Assembly (NCBI RefSeq): GCF_000719705.1
Contig: NZ_JOHO01000020.1
Location: 120,323-184,322, forward strand
Length of the DNA: 64,000 bases
Reading direction: 5' to 3'
Source: Streptomyces sp. NRRL S-350
Lineage (GTDB): Bacteria; Actinomycetota; Actinomycetes; Streptomycetales; Streptomycetaceae
Part shown: positions 19,295 through 29,296 of the stretch, piece after piece
Layout: every line of letters begins with the position of its first letter
Position numbering within the stretch: the stretch's first letter is position 1
Made by a program: the position numbers and the translations under genes
Notes under the pieces: generated by a model
Database searches by the model: none
What the model saw: the letters and a program-made list of their open reading frames with translations, nothing else
Told to the model about the DNA's origin: nothing

Positions 19295-20410
19295 ATGGAC
19301 ACGACCGTGGATCTCGATACGTTCTCCTCGCTCGTCGAGCGCCCCGACGAGAGCGCCCGGCGGGCCGCCGAGGAACGCTGGCAGGCCGCCGGCCGACCGC
19401 GCGGCGGGCTCGGCAAGCTGGAGGAGCTGGGCAGCTGGCTGGCCTCCGTGCAGGGGCGCTCCCCGGTGCGGCCGGTCTCCGCGCCCAAGGTGCTGCTGTT
19501 CGCCGCCGACCACGGCGTGGCGGCCCTCGGCGTCTCCCGGATGCCCGCCGAGGGCGGCACCGCCGCCCGGGTGCGGGCCGTGCTGGACGGCACCGCGCCG
19601 GTGGCCCGGCTGGCCGCCCGCTACGGCGCCGAGGTACGGGTCGTCGACGTCGCGGTGGACTCCGACCCGGCCGACTTCCCGGACGACGTGGTGGCGCACC
19701 GGATCCGGCGCGGCTCCGGACGGATCGACGTCGAGGACGCGCTCACCCCGGAGGAGACCGCCCGGGCCTTCCGGGCCGGTATGGCCGTCGCCGACGAGGA
19801 GGCCGACGCCGGCACCGACCTGGTGCTGCTCGGCGACCTCGGGGTCGGCTCCACCACGGTGGCCGGCGTCCTGGTCGGCGCGCTGTGCGGCACGGACGCG
19901 GCGGCCGTCACCGGGCGCGGCTCGGGGATCGACGACCGGGTGTGGATGGTCAAGTGCGCCACCATCCGGGACTCGCTGCGCCGGGCCCGACCGGTGCTCG
20001 GCGACCAGCTGGCACTGCTCGGCACCACCGGCGGGGCCGACTTCGCGGCGATCACCGGTTTCCTGCTGCAGGCGGCCGTCCGACGGCTGCCGGTGGTCCT
20101 GGACGGCGTGGTCGCGGCGGCCTGCGCCCTGGTCGCGCAGCGGATCGCCTTCCGGGCCCCGGAGTGGTGGCGGGCCGGGCAGTCCAGCGGCGAGCCGGCC
20201 CAGGCGAAGGCCTACGACCGGCTGACCCTGACGCCGCTGCAGGACCAGGGGATCACCATGGGCGAGGGCGTCGGCGCCTTGCTGGCGCTGCCGCTGCTGC
20301 AGGCGGCGGGCGACGCGCTCGCGGACGAGGCGCCGACGCCGTACGTGCCGGCGGCGCCGAAGGAGCAGCCGAGGCTGCCCTCGGCGGCGGACCTGCTGCG
20401 GAAGCTGTAG
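19295..20410 (+). CDS. cobT: Nicotinate-nucleotide--dimethylbenzimidazole phosphoribosyltransferase
   Basis: A 371-residue enzyme that makes alpha-ribazole phosphate, the lower-ligand nucleotide of cobalamin. Family motifs: AADHGVAALGVSRMP near residue 70, LLGDLGVGSTTVAG near 170 and the C-terminal ITMGEGVGALLALPL with the catalytic glutamate. It follows cobU by 28 bp. The normal length is about 350 residues; the small N-terminal extension is common in actinomycetes. Confidence 0.96.
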   Translation: MDTTVDLDTFSSLVERPDESARRAAEERWQAAGRPRGGLGKLEELGSWLASVQGRSPVRPVSAPKVLLFAADHGVAALGVSRMPAEGGTAARVRAVLDGTAPVARLAARYGAEVRVVDVAVDSDPADFPDDVVAHRIRRGSGRIDVEDALTPEETARAFRAGMAVADEEADAGTDLVLLGDLGVGSTTVAGVLVGALCGTDAAAVTGRGSGIDDRVWMVKCATIRDSLRRARPVLGDQLALLGTTGGADFAAITGFLLQAAVRRLPVVLDGVVAAACALVAQRIAFRAPEWWRAGQSSGEPAQAKAYDRLTLTPLQDQGITMGEGVGALLALPLLQAAGDALADEAPTPYVPAAPKEQPRLPSAADLLRKL

Positions 20411-20567
20411 GCCGGCCGGAGCGGGCCACGGCGGTCGGCGGCCGGAGCGGCCTGCGGTTCGGCTCCGGCCCCCGGCCGTCCGCCCCACGCTCTCCCCGCG
20501 CCCCTGGTGGGGCGCGGGGATTCCGGGGTGTGCGGCGCGGTTGCAACACGGTTGAGGAGTGAGGGCG

Positions 20568-21359
20568 ATGGCGGACCCGGGCGATCGGGCCACGTGGGGG
20601 GACGGGCTGCGGTTCGGGTTCGGCACCCTGTCCGTGCTGCGGGTACGGGTCCGCCGGTGGGACCGGGCAGCCGGGTCGCGGGCGATGGTGAGCGCTCCGG
20701 CGGTCGGCCTCGCGCTGGGGGCCGCGGCGGCCGGCGCGGGGGCACTGGTGGCCTGGCGGGCCGGCGGCCCGCTCGGGGCGGTGACGGCGGTGGGGGTGCT
20801 CGCCGGGCTGACCCGGGGACTGCACCTGGACGGCCTGGCGGACGTCGCCGACGGCCTGGGCAGCGGGAAACCGGCCGAGGACGCGCTGCGCATCATGAAG
20901 CAGTCCGACATCGGCCCCTTCGGCGTCCTCACCCTCGTGCTCGTGCTGTCGGCCCAGATCGCCGCGCTGGCCGGGCAGTTCGGGCACTCGACGCTGCGCG
21001 GCGCACTCGCGGTGCTCGCCGCGGCGACGGCCGCCCGGTGCGCGCTCGCCTGGGGCTGCCTGCGGTCGGTGCCGGCCGCGCGGCCGGGCGGCCTGGGCGC
21101 TATGGTCGCGGGCACCGTGACACCGGTCGGGGCGGCCGCCGGGACGCTCGGTTCTGCACTCGCCCTGGCCGCGCTCGGGCTGTTCGACGGATGGTCAGTC
21201 CTTCGCCTGCCACTGGCCCTTGTGGTCGGCGCGGGCTGCGCCCGGCTGCTGCTGGGGCGGTGCGTCCGACGCTTCGGCGGAATCACCGGGGACGTGCTCG
21301 GGGCGATGGCGGAGACCGCCGCGACCGGCACGCTGTTCGCCTTGGCGTTGCTCGGCTGA
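20568..21359 (+). CDS. cobS: Adenosylcobinamide-GDP ribazoletransferase (cobalamin synthase)
   Basis: A 263-residue polytopic membrane protein from ATG 20568 (GAGGAG eight bases upstream; GTG 20559 is an alternative). The family signature LHLDGLADVADGLGSGK is intact near residue 90, followed by RIMKQSDIGPFG. It joins adenosylcobinamide-GDP with alpha-ribazole at the membrane and completes the three-gene cobU-cobT-cobS set. Confidence 0.95.
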   Translation: MADPGDRATWGDGLRFGFGTLSVLRVRVRRWDRAAGSRAMVSAPAVGLALGAAAAGAGALVAWRAGGPLGAVTAVGVLAGLTRGLHLDGLADVADGLGSGKPAEDALRIMKQSDIGPFGVLTLVLVLSAQIAALAGQFGHSTLRGALAVLAAATAARCALAWGCLRSVPAARPGGLGAMVAGTVTPVGAAAGTLGSALALAALGLFDGWSVLRLPLALVVGAGCARLLLGRCVRRFGGITGDVLGAMAETAATGTLFALALLG

Positions 21360-21616
21360 TACCGGACGGCGCGTGATCCCACCATGCGGACTACCATGCG
21401 TGAAGCACCGCAGCCCTGCACCGTGGCAGGTCCTGCCCGCCCGGCGCGTACCGAGGAGCCGGGGCCTCTGGTGTGCGCGCCCGCTCCGGCGGGTGCCCGC
21501 AGCCAGGGGGCCCGGACCCGCAGGGCCGCCGGCGGACGGCCTGTGACGGCGGGCTGCGCCGGTGCGGCAGCCTCGCCGCGACCGGCCGTGGACCGCGAAA
21601 GAACAGGACGCATTAC

Positions 21617-23119
21617 GTGACTGCATTGTCTGTGAGCACCTCCTCCGCCGCCTCGCTGCGCGCGGATGCCCTGGTGGTCGGTGTCGCGAAGGGCCCGAAG
21701 GGCATCGTGCTGGCCCCCGGCGCCGAGGCCGTGAACGAGGCGTTCGAGGGCAAGCTGGCCGACGTCCTCAGCACCCTGGGCGCGACCGGCGCCGAGGGCG
21801 AGGCCGTGAAGGTCCCCTCCCCCGCCGGCCTGAAGGCCGCGCTCGTCCTCGCGGTCGGCCTCGGCGAGGCCGGCGAGGAGGGCTACGGCCTGGAGACGCT
21901 GCGCCGCGCCGCCGGTGTCGCCGCCCGCACCCTGGCCGGTGCGAAGAAGGCCGCGCTGGTCCTGCCGGCCGAGGCCGTGGAGGAGGTCGAGGCGGTCGCG
22001 CTGGGCGGCCTGCTCGGCTCGTACGCCTTCGGCGCGTACAAGGGCAACGGCAACGGCAAGGAGCCGGTCGGCGAGCTGGTCGTGCTGGCCCCGCGCAAGG
22101 GCAGCAAGGACGCCAAGGCCGCCGTGGAGCGGGCCGCCGCCATCGGCGAGGAGATGAACCGCGCCCGCGACCTGGTCAACACCGCGCCGAACGACCTGAA
22201 CCCGAAGAGCTTCGCCGCGATCGCCCAGGCGGCCGGCAAGGAGCACGGCCTCAAGGTCGAGGTGCTCGACGAGAAGGCGCTGACCAAGGGCGGCTTCGGC
22301 GGCCTGCTGGGCGTCGGCAACGGCTCGGAGAACCCGCCGCGCCTGGTGAAGGTGGCCTACACCCACCCGAAGGCCAAGGCCACCCTGGCGTTCGTCGGCA
22401 AGGGCATCACCTACGACTCGGGCGGCATCTCGCTGAAGCCGGCCGGCCACAACGAGACCATGAAGTGCGACATGGCCGGCGCCGCCGCCGTGTTCGCCGC
22501 CGTGGTGGCCGCCAAGCGCCTGGGCCTCGCCGTCAACGTGACCGGCTGGCTGGCGCTGGCCGAGAACATGCCGTCCGGCTCCGCCACGCGCCCGGGCGAC
22601 GTGCTGCGCATGTACGGCGGCAAGACCGTCGAGGTGCTGAACACCGACGCCGAGGGCCGCCTGGTGCTGGCCGACGCGATCGTGCGCGCCGGCGAGGAGA
22701 ACCCGGACGTCATCGTCGACGTGGCCACCCTGACCGGCGCCATGGTGCTGGCCCTGGGCAACCGCACCTTCGGCGTGATGTCCAACAGCGACGAGCTGCG
22801 CGAGGACCTGCACGCCCTCGCGGGCGAGGTGGGCGAGCAGTCCTGGCCGATGCCGCTGCCGGCGGACCTGCGCAAGGGCATGACCGAGTCGACCATCGCG
22901 GACCTGGCCAACATGGGCGAGCGGATGGGCGGCGGCCTGGTGGCCGGCCTGTTCCTGAAGGAGTTCGTGGCCGAGGGCATCGACTGGGCGCACCTGGACA
23001 TCGCCGGTCCGGCGTTCCACGAGGGCGCGCCGTTCGGGTACACCCCGAAGGGCGGTACCGCGAGCGCGGTGCGCACCCTGGTCCGCTTCGCCGAGCGGAC
23101 GGCGAACGGCAAGGCCTGA
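21617..23119 (+). CDS. pepA: Leucyl aminopeptidase, M17 family
   Basis: A 500-residue protein from GTG 21617-21619 (AGGA eight bases upstream). The N-terminal half is the non-catalytic domain. The metal site is complete in the C-terminal half: GKGITYDSGGISLKP (Lys and Asp ligands), KCDMAGAAAV and NTDAEGRLVLADAI (the M17 signature). It hydrolyses N-terminal residues of peptides in the cytoplasm using two divalent metals. It is followed by its own terminator and, after 350 bp, by lpdA. Confidence 0.97.
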   Translation: MTALSVSTSSAASLRADALVVGVAKGPKGIVLAPGAEAVNEAFEGKLADVLSTLGATGAEGEAVKVPSPAGLKAALVLAVGLGEAGEEGYGLETLRRAAGVAARTLAGAKKAALVLPAEAVEEVEAVALGGLLGSYAFGAYKGNGNGKEPVGELVVLAPRKGSKDAKAAVERAAAIGEEMNRARDLVNTAPNDLNPKSFAAIAQAAGKEHGLKVEVLDEKALTKGGFGGLLGVGNGSENPPRLVKVAYTHPKAKATLAFVGKGITYDSGGISLKPAGHNETMKCDMAGAAAVFAAVVAAKRLGLAVNVTGWLALAENMPSGSATRPGDVLRMYGGKTVEVLNTDAEGRLVLADAIVRAGEENPDVIVDVATLTGAMVLALGNRTFGVMSNSDELREDLHALAGEVGEQSWPMPLPADLRKGMTESTIADLANMGERMGGGLVAGLFLKEFVAEGIDWAHLDIAGPAFHEGAPFGYTPKGGTASAVRTLVRFAERTANGKA

Positions 23120-23133
23120 TCCGGCACCCGCCG

Positions 23134-23169
23134 CGACGGGGCCCGGCGCGTGTGCGCCGGGCCCCGTCG
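23134..23169 (+). terminator. Hairpin terminator after pepA
   Basis: A perfect 16-bp stem (23134-23149 with 23154-23169, loop GTGT), 15 bp past the pepA stop. Confidence 0.75.
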
Positions 23170-23516
23170 GCGTTGCCGCCCCGTTACCTGCGAGTAGGCC
23201 GGGGCGGCATGGTGCACCCGTGTTCGCTGCGGGCGAAACTTTGTTCCACACTGCGGAAGAGTGTGCGGCGGATGGCACGGAAGACGCCCGTCCGGCGGCT
23301 GTCAACACCCTCCTGAGCTGCGATGATGCCCTTCCGTCGGGGGCATTCCCGCCCCGGCGACCGCTCGGCGGTCCACCCCCGGGGTGGACCCGGACATCAG
23401 CCACCACGAACAAGTGCGAAGATGTATTTCCGGCACGACTGGGCGCCCCACAAAGGCTTCCGACCCACCGGACCGCGACCGGCCCGGCGACCCACCCCAT
23501 GCATGGAGGACGTGAC
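23170..23516 (+). promoter_or_regulatory. Leader/promoter region of lpdA-sucB
   Basis: About 350 bp without a supported gene; the long frame through it is a 5' extension of lpdA lacking protein character. It contains a near-perfect G/C palindrome (about 23371-23391, GGTCCACCCC then GGGGTGGACC) that could act in transcription control of lpdA. No regulator assigned. Confidence 0.35.
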
Positions 23517-24905
23517 GTGGCGAACGACGCCAGCACCGTTTTCGACGTAGTCATTCTCGGAGGCGGAAGCGGCGGTTACGCCGCGGCGCTCCGCGCCGCC
23601 CAGCTGGGCCTGAGCGTCGCCCTGGTCGAGAAGGGTGAGCTCGGCGGCACCTGCCTGCACCGCGGCTGCATCCCGACCAAGGCGCTGCTGCACGCCGCGG
23701 AGATCGCGGACGAGACGAAGGAGGCCGCCGAGTTCGGCGTCCTGGCCACCTTCCAGGGCATCGACATCAACGGCGTCCACAAGTACAAGGACGACGTCAT
23801 CGCCGGCCTGTACAAGGGCCTGCAGGGCCTCGTGGCGTCCCGCAAGGTGACCTTCGTCCAGGGCGAGGGCAAGCTCTCCTCGCAGACCTCGGTGGACGTC
23901 AACGGCCAGCGCATCGAAGGCCGGCACATCGTCCTGGCCACCGGTTCCGTGCCGCGCTCGATCCCGGGCCTGGAGATCGACGGCAACCGCGTGATCTCCT
24001 CCGACCACGCCCTCAAGCTCGACCGCATCCCGAAGTCGGCCGTCATCCTCGGCGGCGGCGTCATCGGCGTCGAGTTCGCCTCCGTCTGGAAGTCCTTCGG
24101 CGTCGAGGTGACCATCGTCGAGGCGCTGCCGCACCTCGTCCCGCTGGAGGACGAGAACTCCTCCAAGCTGCTGGAGCGCGCGTTCCGCAAGCGCGGCATC
24201 AAGTTCGAGCTGAAGGCCCGCTTCTCCGGCGTCGAGTACACCGAGTCCGGTGTCCGCGTCTCCACCGAGAACGGCAAGCAGATCGACGCCGACCTGCTGC
24301 TCGTCGCCATCGGCCGCGGCCCGGTCTCGTCCGGTCTCGGCTACGAGGAGAACGGCGTCGCGATGGACCGCGGCTACGTCCTGGTCGACGAGTACATGCG
24401 CACCAACGTGCCCACCATCTCCGCCGTCGGCGACCTCGCCCCGACCCTCCAGCTGGCCCACGTCGGCTTCGCCGAGGGCATCCTGGTCGCCGAGCGCCTG
24501 GCCGGCCTCAAGCCGGTGCCGATCGACTACGACGGCGTCCCGCGCGTGACCTACTCCAACCCCGAGGTGGCCTCCGTCGGCATCTCCGAGGCCAAGGCCG
24601 TCGAGCTGTACGGCAAGGAGAAGGTCGTCACCCTCAAGTACAACCTGGCCGGCAACGGCAAGAGCAAGATCCTGAAGACCGCCGGCGAGATCAAGCTCGT
24701 CCAGGTCAAGGACGGCGCCGTGGTCGGTGTCCACATGGTCGGCGCCCGCATGGGCGAGCAGGTCGGAGAGGCCCAGCTGATCTACAACTGGGAGGCCCTG
24801 CCGGCCGAGGTCGCGCAGCTCATCCACGCGCACCCGACCCAGTCCGAGGCCCTGGGCGAGGCGCACCTGGCGCTGGCCGGCAAGCCGCTGCACGCGCACG
24901 ACTGA
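23517..24905 (+). CDS. lpdA: Dihydrolipoyl dehydrogenase (E3)
   Basis: A 462-residue flavoenzyme from GTG 23517, with GGAGG seven bases upstream. The FAD fingerprint is [17 protein letters not shown], the redox-active disulfide is in [14 protein letters not shown], the NAD fold is [15 protein letters not shown], and the catalytic His-Glu pair is in [13 protein letters not shown]. It reoxidises the lipoyl arms of 2-oxoacid dehydrogenases. sucB follows 80 bp downstream, so E3 and E2 are probably made together. Confidence 0.97.
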   Translation: MANDASTVFDVVILGGGSGGYAAALRAAQLGLSVALVEKGELGGTCLHRGCIPTKALLHAAEIADETKEAAEFGVLATFQGIDINGVHKYKDDVIAGLYKGLQGLVASRKVTFVQGEGKLSSQTSVDVNGQRIEGRHIVLATGSVPRSIPGLEIDGNRVISSDHALKLDRIPKSAVILGGGVIGVEFASVWKSFGVEVTIVEALPHLVPLEDENSSKLLERAFRKRGIKFELKARFSGVEYTESGVRVSTENGKQIDADLLLVAIGRGPVSSGLGYEENGVAMDRGYVLVDEYMRTNVPTISAVGDLAPTLQLAHVGFAEGILVAERLAGLKPVPIDYDGVPRVTYSNPEVASVGISEAKAVELYGKEKVVTLKYNLAGNGKSKILKTAGEIKLVQVKDGAVVGVHMVGARMGEQVGEAQLIYNWEALPAEVAQLIHAHPTQSEALGEAHLALAGKPLHAHD

Positions 24906-24985
24906 TCGCGCCCCACCCCCCTTTTCCGGTACTTCCCGTACGCAAGTACTTCCGTACGCAAGACGTGATAGGAGTCGCTGAAACC

Positions 24986-26758
24986 ATGGCGGTCTCAGTA
25001 ACACTGCCCGCGCTGGGCGAGAGCGTTTCCGAGGGCACCGTCACCCGCTGGCTGAAGGCCGAGGGTGAGCGTGTCGAGGTCGACGAGCCGCTGCTCGAGG
25101 TGTCGACCGACAAGGTCGACACCGAGATCCCGGCTCCGGTCTCCGGCATCCTCTCCTCGATCAAGGTCGCCGAGGACGAGACCGTCGAGGTCGGCGCCGA
25201 GCTGGCGATCATCGACGACGGCTCCGGCGCGCCGGCTGCCGCCGCTGCCCCGGCTGCCGAGGCCGCGCCCGCCGCCGCCCCGGCCGCCGAGGCCCCGGCC
25301 CCGCAGGCCCCGGCCGCTCCGGCCGCTCCGGCTGCCCCGGCTGCTCCGGCCGGCGACGCCACCCCGGTGCTGCTGCCCGCCCTGGGCGAGTCCGTGACCG
25401 AGGGCACCGTCACCCGCTGGCTGAAGGCCGAGGGTGAGACGGTCGAGGTCGACGAGCCGCTGCTCGAGGTCTCCACCGACAAGGTCGACACCGAGATCCC
25501 GTCGCCCGTCGCCGGCACCGTGGTGAAGATCCTGGTCGGCGAGGACGAGACCGCCGAGGTCGGCGCCCAGCTCGCGCTGATCGGCGCCGCGGGTGCGGTC
25601 GCCGCTGCTCCGGCTCCGGCTGCCGCTCCGGCCCCGGCCGCTGCTGCTGCCCCCGCCCCGGCTGCCCCGGCTCCGGCCCCCGCGCCGGCCGCTCCGGCTC
25701 CGGCTCCGGCCGCTGCTGCTGCCCCGGCTCCGGCCGCTCCGGCTCCGGTTGCCGCCCCGGCCCCGGCTGCCCCGGCTCCGGCCGCTGCCCCGGCTCCGGC
25801 CGCCGCTGCTCCGGCTGCCCCGGCAGCCGACAACGGTGACGCCTACGTCACCCCGCTGGTGCGCAAGCTCGCCGCCGAGCACGGCGTCGCGCTGACCTCC
25901 GTCGCCGGCACCGGCGTCGGCGGCCGCATCCGCAAGCAGGACGTCATCGCCGCCGCGGAGGCCGCCAAGGCCGCTCCGGCCCCCGCCGCCGCTGCCGCCC
26001 CGGCCGCCGCGCCGAAGGCCGCCGCCGCGCCGTCCGCCCTGCGCGGCCAGACGGTCAAGATGAGCCGCATGCGCAAGGTCATCGGCGACAACATGCTGAA
26101 GGCCCTGCACGAGCAGGCCCAGCTGACCAGCGTGGTCGAGGTCGACGTCACCAAGATCATGTCGCTGCGCGCCAAGGCCAAGGACTCCTTCCTCGCCCGC
26201 GAGGGCGTGAAGCTGTCCCCGATGCCGTTCTTCGTCAAGGCCGCCGCCCAGGCGCTGAAGGCCCACGCGGTCATCAACGCCCGGATCAACGAGGCCGAGG
26301 GCACCGTCACCTACTTCGACACCGAGAACATCGGTATCGCGGTGGACTCGGAGAAGGGTCTGATGACCCCGGTCATCAAGGGTGCGGGCGACCTCAACAT
26401 CGCCGGCATCTCGAAGAAGACCGCCGAGCTGGCCGCCAAGGTCCGCGACAGCAAGATCACCCCGGACGAGCTGTCCGGTGCCAGCTTCACCATCAGCAAC
26501 ACCGGCTCGCGCGGTGCGCTGTTCGACACCGTGATCGTGCCGCCGAACCAGGTCGCCATCCTGGGCATCGGCGCCACCGTCAAGCGCCCGGTGGTCATCG
26601 AGGCCGACGGCGGCACCGCCATCGGCATCCGCGACATGACCTACCTGTCGCTCTCCTACGACCACCGCCTGGTGGACGGCGCCGACGCCGCCCGCTACCT
26701 GGTCGCGGTCAAGGAGATCCTGGAGGCCGGCGAGTTCGAGGTCGAGCTCGGCCTCTGA
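24986..26758 (+). CDS. sucB: 2-oxoglutarate dehydrogenase E2, dihydrolipoyllysine succinyltransferase
   Basis: A 590-residue E2 with two lipoyl domains (about 2-75 and 127-200). Both carry [14 protein letters not shown] with the lipoylated lysine, and they are almost identical over their cores. A peripheral-subunit-binding domain (about 284-325, [18 protein letters not shown]) and the acyltransferase core (351-590) with [15 protein letters not shown] (His and Asp catalytic) follow. Ala/Pro-rich swinging linkers separate the domains. It transfers succinyl groups to CoA in the TCA cycle. The lipoylation enzymes LipB and LipA are encoded 12-14 kb downstream. ATG 24986 has GGAG 12 bases upstream. 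Confidence 0.95.
   Translation: MAVSVTLPALGESVSEGTVTRWLKAEGERVEVDEPLLEVSTDKVDTEIPAPVSGILSSIKVAEDETVEVGAELAIIDDGSGAPAAAAAPAAEAAPAAAPAAEAPAPQAPAAPAAPAAPAAPAGDATPVLLPALGESVTEGTVTRWLKAEGETVEVDEPLLEVSTDKVDTEIPSPVAGTVVKILVGEDETAEVGAQLALIGAAGAVAAAPAPAAAPAPAAAAAPAPAAPAPAPAPAAPAPAPAAAAAPAPAAPAPVAAPAPAAPAPAAAPAPAAAAPAAPAADNGDAYVTPLVRKLAAEHGVALTSVAGTGVGGRIRKQDVIAAAEAAKAAPAPAAAAAPAAAPKAAAAPSALRGQTVKMSRMRKVIGDNMLKALHEQAQLTSVVEVDVTKIMSLRAKAKDSFLAREGVKLSPMPFFVKAAAQALKAHAVINARINEAEGTVTYFDTENIGIAVDSEKGLMTPVIKGAGDLNIAGISKKTAELAAKVRDSKITPDELSGASFTISNTGSRGALFDTVIVPPNQVAILGIGATVKRPVVIEADGGTAIGIRDMTYLSLSYDHRLVDGADAARYLVAVKEILEAGEFEVELGL
25597..25838 (+). repeat. Ala/Pro low-complexity repeat inside sucB
   Basis: About 240 bp of degenerate GCTCCGGCCCCGGCTGCC-type repeats encode the second flexible linker of the E2 protein. 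It is in frame throughout. Such tracts are prone to length change and to assembly collapse. Confidence 0.85.
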
Positions 26759-26775
26759 CCCCTCCACGGTCCCGC

Positions 26776-26813
26776 CGGAACCCCGCCCCGTCCCCGGACG
26801 GCGCGGGGTTCCG
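26776..26813 (+). terminator. Hairpin terminator after sucB
   Basis: An 11-bp outer stem (26776-26786 with 26803-26813) encloses a second short stem (CCGTCC/GGACGG). It lies 17 bp past the sucB stop. Confidence 0.7.
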
Positions 26814-26884
26814 CCGTTCCGGTCGCGCGCCGCACCGGGTCATGGCATGCGCGGACGCGGACGAACGGGGATGCTGGAGCGGTG

Positions 26885-27400
26885 ATGGACGAGACCGACT
26901 TCTGGCAGATCATCGACGACACCCGGGACGCCGCCGACGGCGACCCCGACGAGCAGGCCGACCGGCTGGTGGAGCGGCTCGTCCTGCTCACCCCGGACGA
27001 CGTGATCGACTTCGCCCGGCTGTTCGAAGCCCGGTTCCAGCGCGCCTACCGCTTCGACCTGTGGGGCGCGGCCTACCTGCTGCTGGACGGCGCTTCCGAG
27101 GACACCTTCGACTATTTCCGCTGCTGGTTGATCGCCCAGGGCCGAGAGGTCTTCGAGGGCGGGCTGGCCGAACCGGACGACCTGGCGGACCTGCTGCCCG
27201 AGTTCGACGAGGAGGAGGACGGCGAAGCCGAGGATGTCGGCTACGCGGCCGACGAGGCGTACGAGCGGCTGACCGGGCTGCCGCTGCCCGACGTCGGCGG
27301 GCGGCAGGCCGGACGGCCGTCCGGGGCGCCACTGGACTTCGACGACCCGGACGTGATGGCGAAGCGCTTCCCCAAACTCTGGGAGCGGTACGGGGACTGA
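26885..27400 (+). CDS. DUF4240 domain protein
   Basis: A 171-residue acidic protein from ATG 26885 (GGAG six bases upstream). The N-terminus, MDETDFWQIIDDTRDAA, and the central FDLWGAAYLLLDGASEDTF with FRCWLIAQGREVFEG are typical of DUF4240 proteins. The acidic stretch EFDEEEDGEAEDVG follows, and the end is DVMAKRFPKLWERY. The family is cytosolic with no established role; in other actinomycetes it is sometimes near toxin or immunity genes, but nothing here supports that. Confidence 0.85.
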   Translation: MDETDFWQIIDDTRDAADGDPDEQADRLVERLVLLTPDDVIDFARLFEARFQRAYRFDLWGAAYLLLDGASEDTFDYFRCWLIAQGREVFEGGLAEPDDLADLLPEFDEEEDGEAEDVGYAADEAYERLTGLPLPDVGGRQAGRPSGAPLDFDDPDVMAKRFPKLWERYGD

Positions 27401-27468
27401 GGCGGGATTCGCCGCCCCCTCGCGGGAGACGTGGGCCTCGGTCGAGGCGGCGGCTCCGGGAGTGGGCC

Positions 27469-27504
27469 GGGCCCCTCGGGCGGCGTTGCCGACCCGAGGG
27501 GCCC
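27469..27504. terminator. Hairpin between convergent genes
   Basis: A 12-bp stem (27469-27480 with 27493-27504) with an inner CGGC/GCCG stem, lying between the convergent DUF4240 and DUF2510 genes; probably a two-way terminator. Confidence 0.65.
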
Positions 27505-27509
27505 TCGGC

Positions 27510-28637
27510 TCAGGTGGAACTGCCGGAGGAGCTGTCCTGCTTGACCCCCGTGAGGATCTGGTCCAGCACGGAGGCGTCCGGCGCGGCCGGGTCGTCGTCC
27601 ACGCCTCCCTCGAAGACCACGTAGCCGCCGCCCTTGGCCGGGACGGCCGCCAGGAGGATGTAGCCCTGGGTGCCGTCCGAGGTCTGGACGTGCCAGCGCG
27701 TGGCGTAGCCGAGCACGCCGGCGACGCTGACGTAGCCGGAGCCGGAGTCGGTGTGCGAGGTGATCCCGGTGAAGATCTTCCCGGCGTAGGTGGGCATCGC
27801 CGTGTCGGCGGCCGCCTTGGGGGTGGCGCCCTGGACGGTGTCCTTCTCGATCGAGAACTGGCCGCGGATGCAGGAGTTGCCGTCCGGGCAGGTGTAGTGG
27901 CCGCTGCCGAGGAAGACCGTCGAGTGCGCGGAGTCGGTCGCCGCGTCCCAGCCGTCGAAGACCGGGACGGTGATCGCGTGCTGCGGGTCCGGGACGGTGC
28001 TCTTGAGGACCGGCGCGGGCTTGGGCACCGACACGGTGGGGGAGGTGGTCGGCGGGGTCGGGCTCGGCGCGGGACCGTTGCTCTGGGTGACGGTGACCGT
28101 GGGGTCCGGGGTCGGGTCCGCCTTCGGGTCGCCGCCGCCGCTGAACATGATCCCGGCGATGATCCCGCCCACGGCCAGCACGCCGACCGAGATGCCGACG
28201 ATCAACCCGGACCTGCTCTTGCCGGAACCCTGCGGCGGGTGGCCCGGCCCCGGGAAGCCGTAGCCCGCGCCGCCCTGGCCCGGGTAGGCGCTCTGGCCGG
28301 GGTAGCCGCCCTGGCCCTGGTACGCGTCCTGGGCCGGGTAGGCGCCTTGGGCCGGGTACGCGTCCTGGGCGGGGTAGCCGTAGCCGACCGCCGGGGGGCC
28401 CTCCTGGCCCGGGTAGCCGTAGGACGGGGCCTGGGGGCCGCCCGGGTAGCCGTAGCCGGGCGTCTGCTCGGACGGCGGCCAGGTCTGCGTCGGGGCGTCG
28501 GCGAGCCCGCCCGGGGCGCCGCCCTGGAGCGGCCGCACCTCGCTGGTCCAGGCGGTGCCGTCCCACCAGCGCTCGTGACCGGGGGTGCCGTCCGCACCCG
28601 GGACCGGGTACCACCCGGGAGGCGTCGAGTTGCTCAC
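27510..28637 (-). CDS. DUF2510 membrane-anchored protein with Tyr/Pro/Gly-rich repeats
   Basis: A 375-residue protein from GTG 28635-28637. Residues 3-35 are a DUF2510 motif (PPGWYPVPGADG followed by ERWWDGTAWTSE), a short Trp-rich fold at the N-terminus of many actinomycete membrane proteins. Residues 45-140 are a repetitive tract of Tyr-Pro-Ala-Gln-Gly-type units. One membrane helix follows (about 150-172, GLIVGISVGVLAVGGIIAG), then a Pro/Thr linker and a C-terminal ~190-residue outside domain containing YTCPDGNSCIRGQF. The function is unknown; the layout suggests envelope or cell-division association. Confidence 0.85.
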   Translation of the reverse strand: MSNSTPPGWYPVPGADGTPGHERWWDGTAWTSEVRPLQGGAPGGLADAPTQTWPPSEQTPGYGYPGGPQAPSYGYPGQEGPPAVGYGYPAQDAYPAQGAYPAQDAYQGQGGYPGQSAYPGQGGAGYGFPGPGHPPQGSGKSRSGLIVGISVGVLAVGGIIAGIMFSGGGDPKADPTPDPTVTVTQSNGPAPSPTPPTTSPTVSVPKPAPVLKSTVPDPQHAITVPVFDGWDAATDSAHSTVFLGSGHYTCPDGNSCIRGQFSIEKDTVQGATPKAAADTAMPTYAGKIFTGITSHTDSGSGYVSVAGVLGYATRWHVQTSDGTQGYILLAAVPAKGGGYVVFEGGVDDDPAAPDASVLDQILTGVKQDSSSGSST

Positions 28638-28734
28638 GGGCGTACGGTACCCGGCGTGGCGCCGGTCCAGACAGGTCGGGTGGGTCACGACTGCGCACCG
28701 CCTCGGGAGCGGCCGGCGGGCGCGCCGGTGGGGC

Positions 28735-29232
28735 TCAGTCGACCAGGCGGCGGGCCATCCAGATGTCGTCCACGTAGGTGCCGTCGATCAGGAACTCCTC
28801 GGCCAGCGAGCCCTCGACGACGAAGCCGCGGCTCTCGTAGAGGCGGCGGGCGGGGGCGTTCCAGCCGAGCACCCGAAGCGTCAACTTGCGGGCGCCCGCC
28901 GCCCGGGCCGTGGCGCAGGCCGCGTCGACCAGGCGGCGGCCGATGCCCCGGCCGCGGACCGTGTCGTCGACGGCGAGGCCCTGGATCTGGCGCACGTGCC
29001 GGTTGCTCGCCAACGGGGTGGCCGGGACCTGGCGGATGTAGCCGACGATCCGGCCGTCCAGGACGGCGAGCAGGAACTGCTCGGGGGTGCGGCGCTCGTC
29101 GAACACCCCGTCCTCCTCCGTGGGTTGCGGGGAGACGTCGGACAGGACGGACCAGGTGGTGCGGTTGAGGACGGCGAGTTCGCGCTCGTCCTCGGGCCGA
29201 GCCGGGCGGATGATCAGATCGTCGTCGAACAT
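28735..29232 (-). CDS. GNAT family N-acetyltransferase
   Basis: A 165-residue acetyltransferase from ATG 29230-29232 (an ATG nine bases further out would add MTR). The acetyl-CoA motif is in LAVDDTVRGRGIGRRLVDAA (R-x-x-G-x-G) and the C-terminal SRGFVVEGSLAEEFLIDG is the usual strand-helix pair. Similarity is greatest to RimI/PhnO-like small GNATs; the substrate is unknown. No ribosome site is apparent and the divergent gene is only 64 bp away, so it may be leaderless. Confidence 0.85.
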   Translation of the reverse strand: MFDDDLIIRPARPEDERELAVLNRTTWSVLSDVSPQPTEEDGVFDERRTPEQFLLAVLDGRIVGYIRQVPATPLASNRHVRQIQGLAVDDTVRGRGIGRRLVDAACATARAAGARKLTLRVLGWNAPARRLYESRGFVVEGSLAEEFLIDGTYVDDIWMARRLVD

Positions 29233-29296
29233 GCGCGTCATGCTAACGAGGCGCGTGCGACCGTGACGGGCCGTGGGGAACTGCGAGGATGGGCCC

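Noticed and set aside
19247..23554. A 1435-codon minus-strand frame across cobT, cobS and pepA
   Set aside because: It is antisense to clearly recognised genes and arises from the high-GC third-position bias; the translation is a low-complexity mix of G, A, H, Q and R with no domain.
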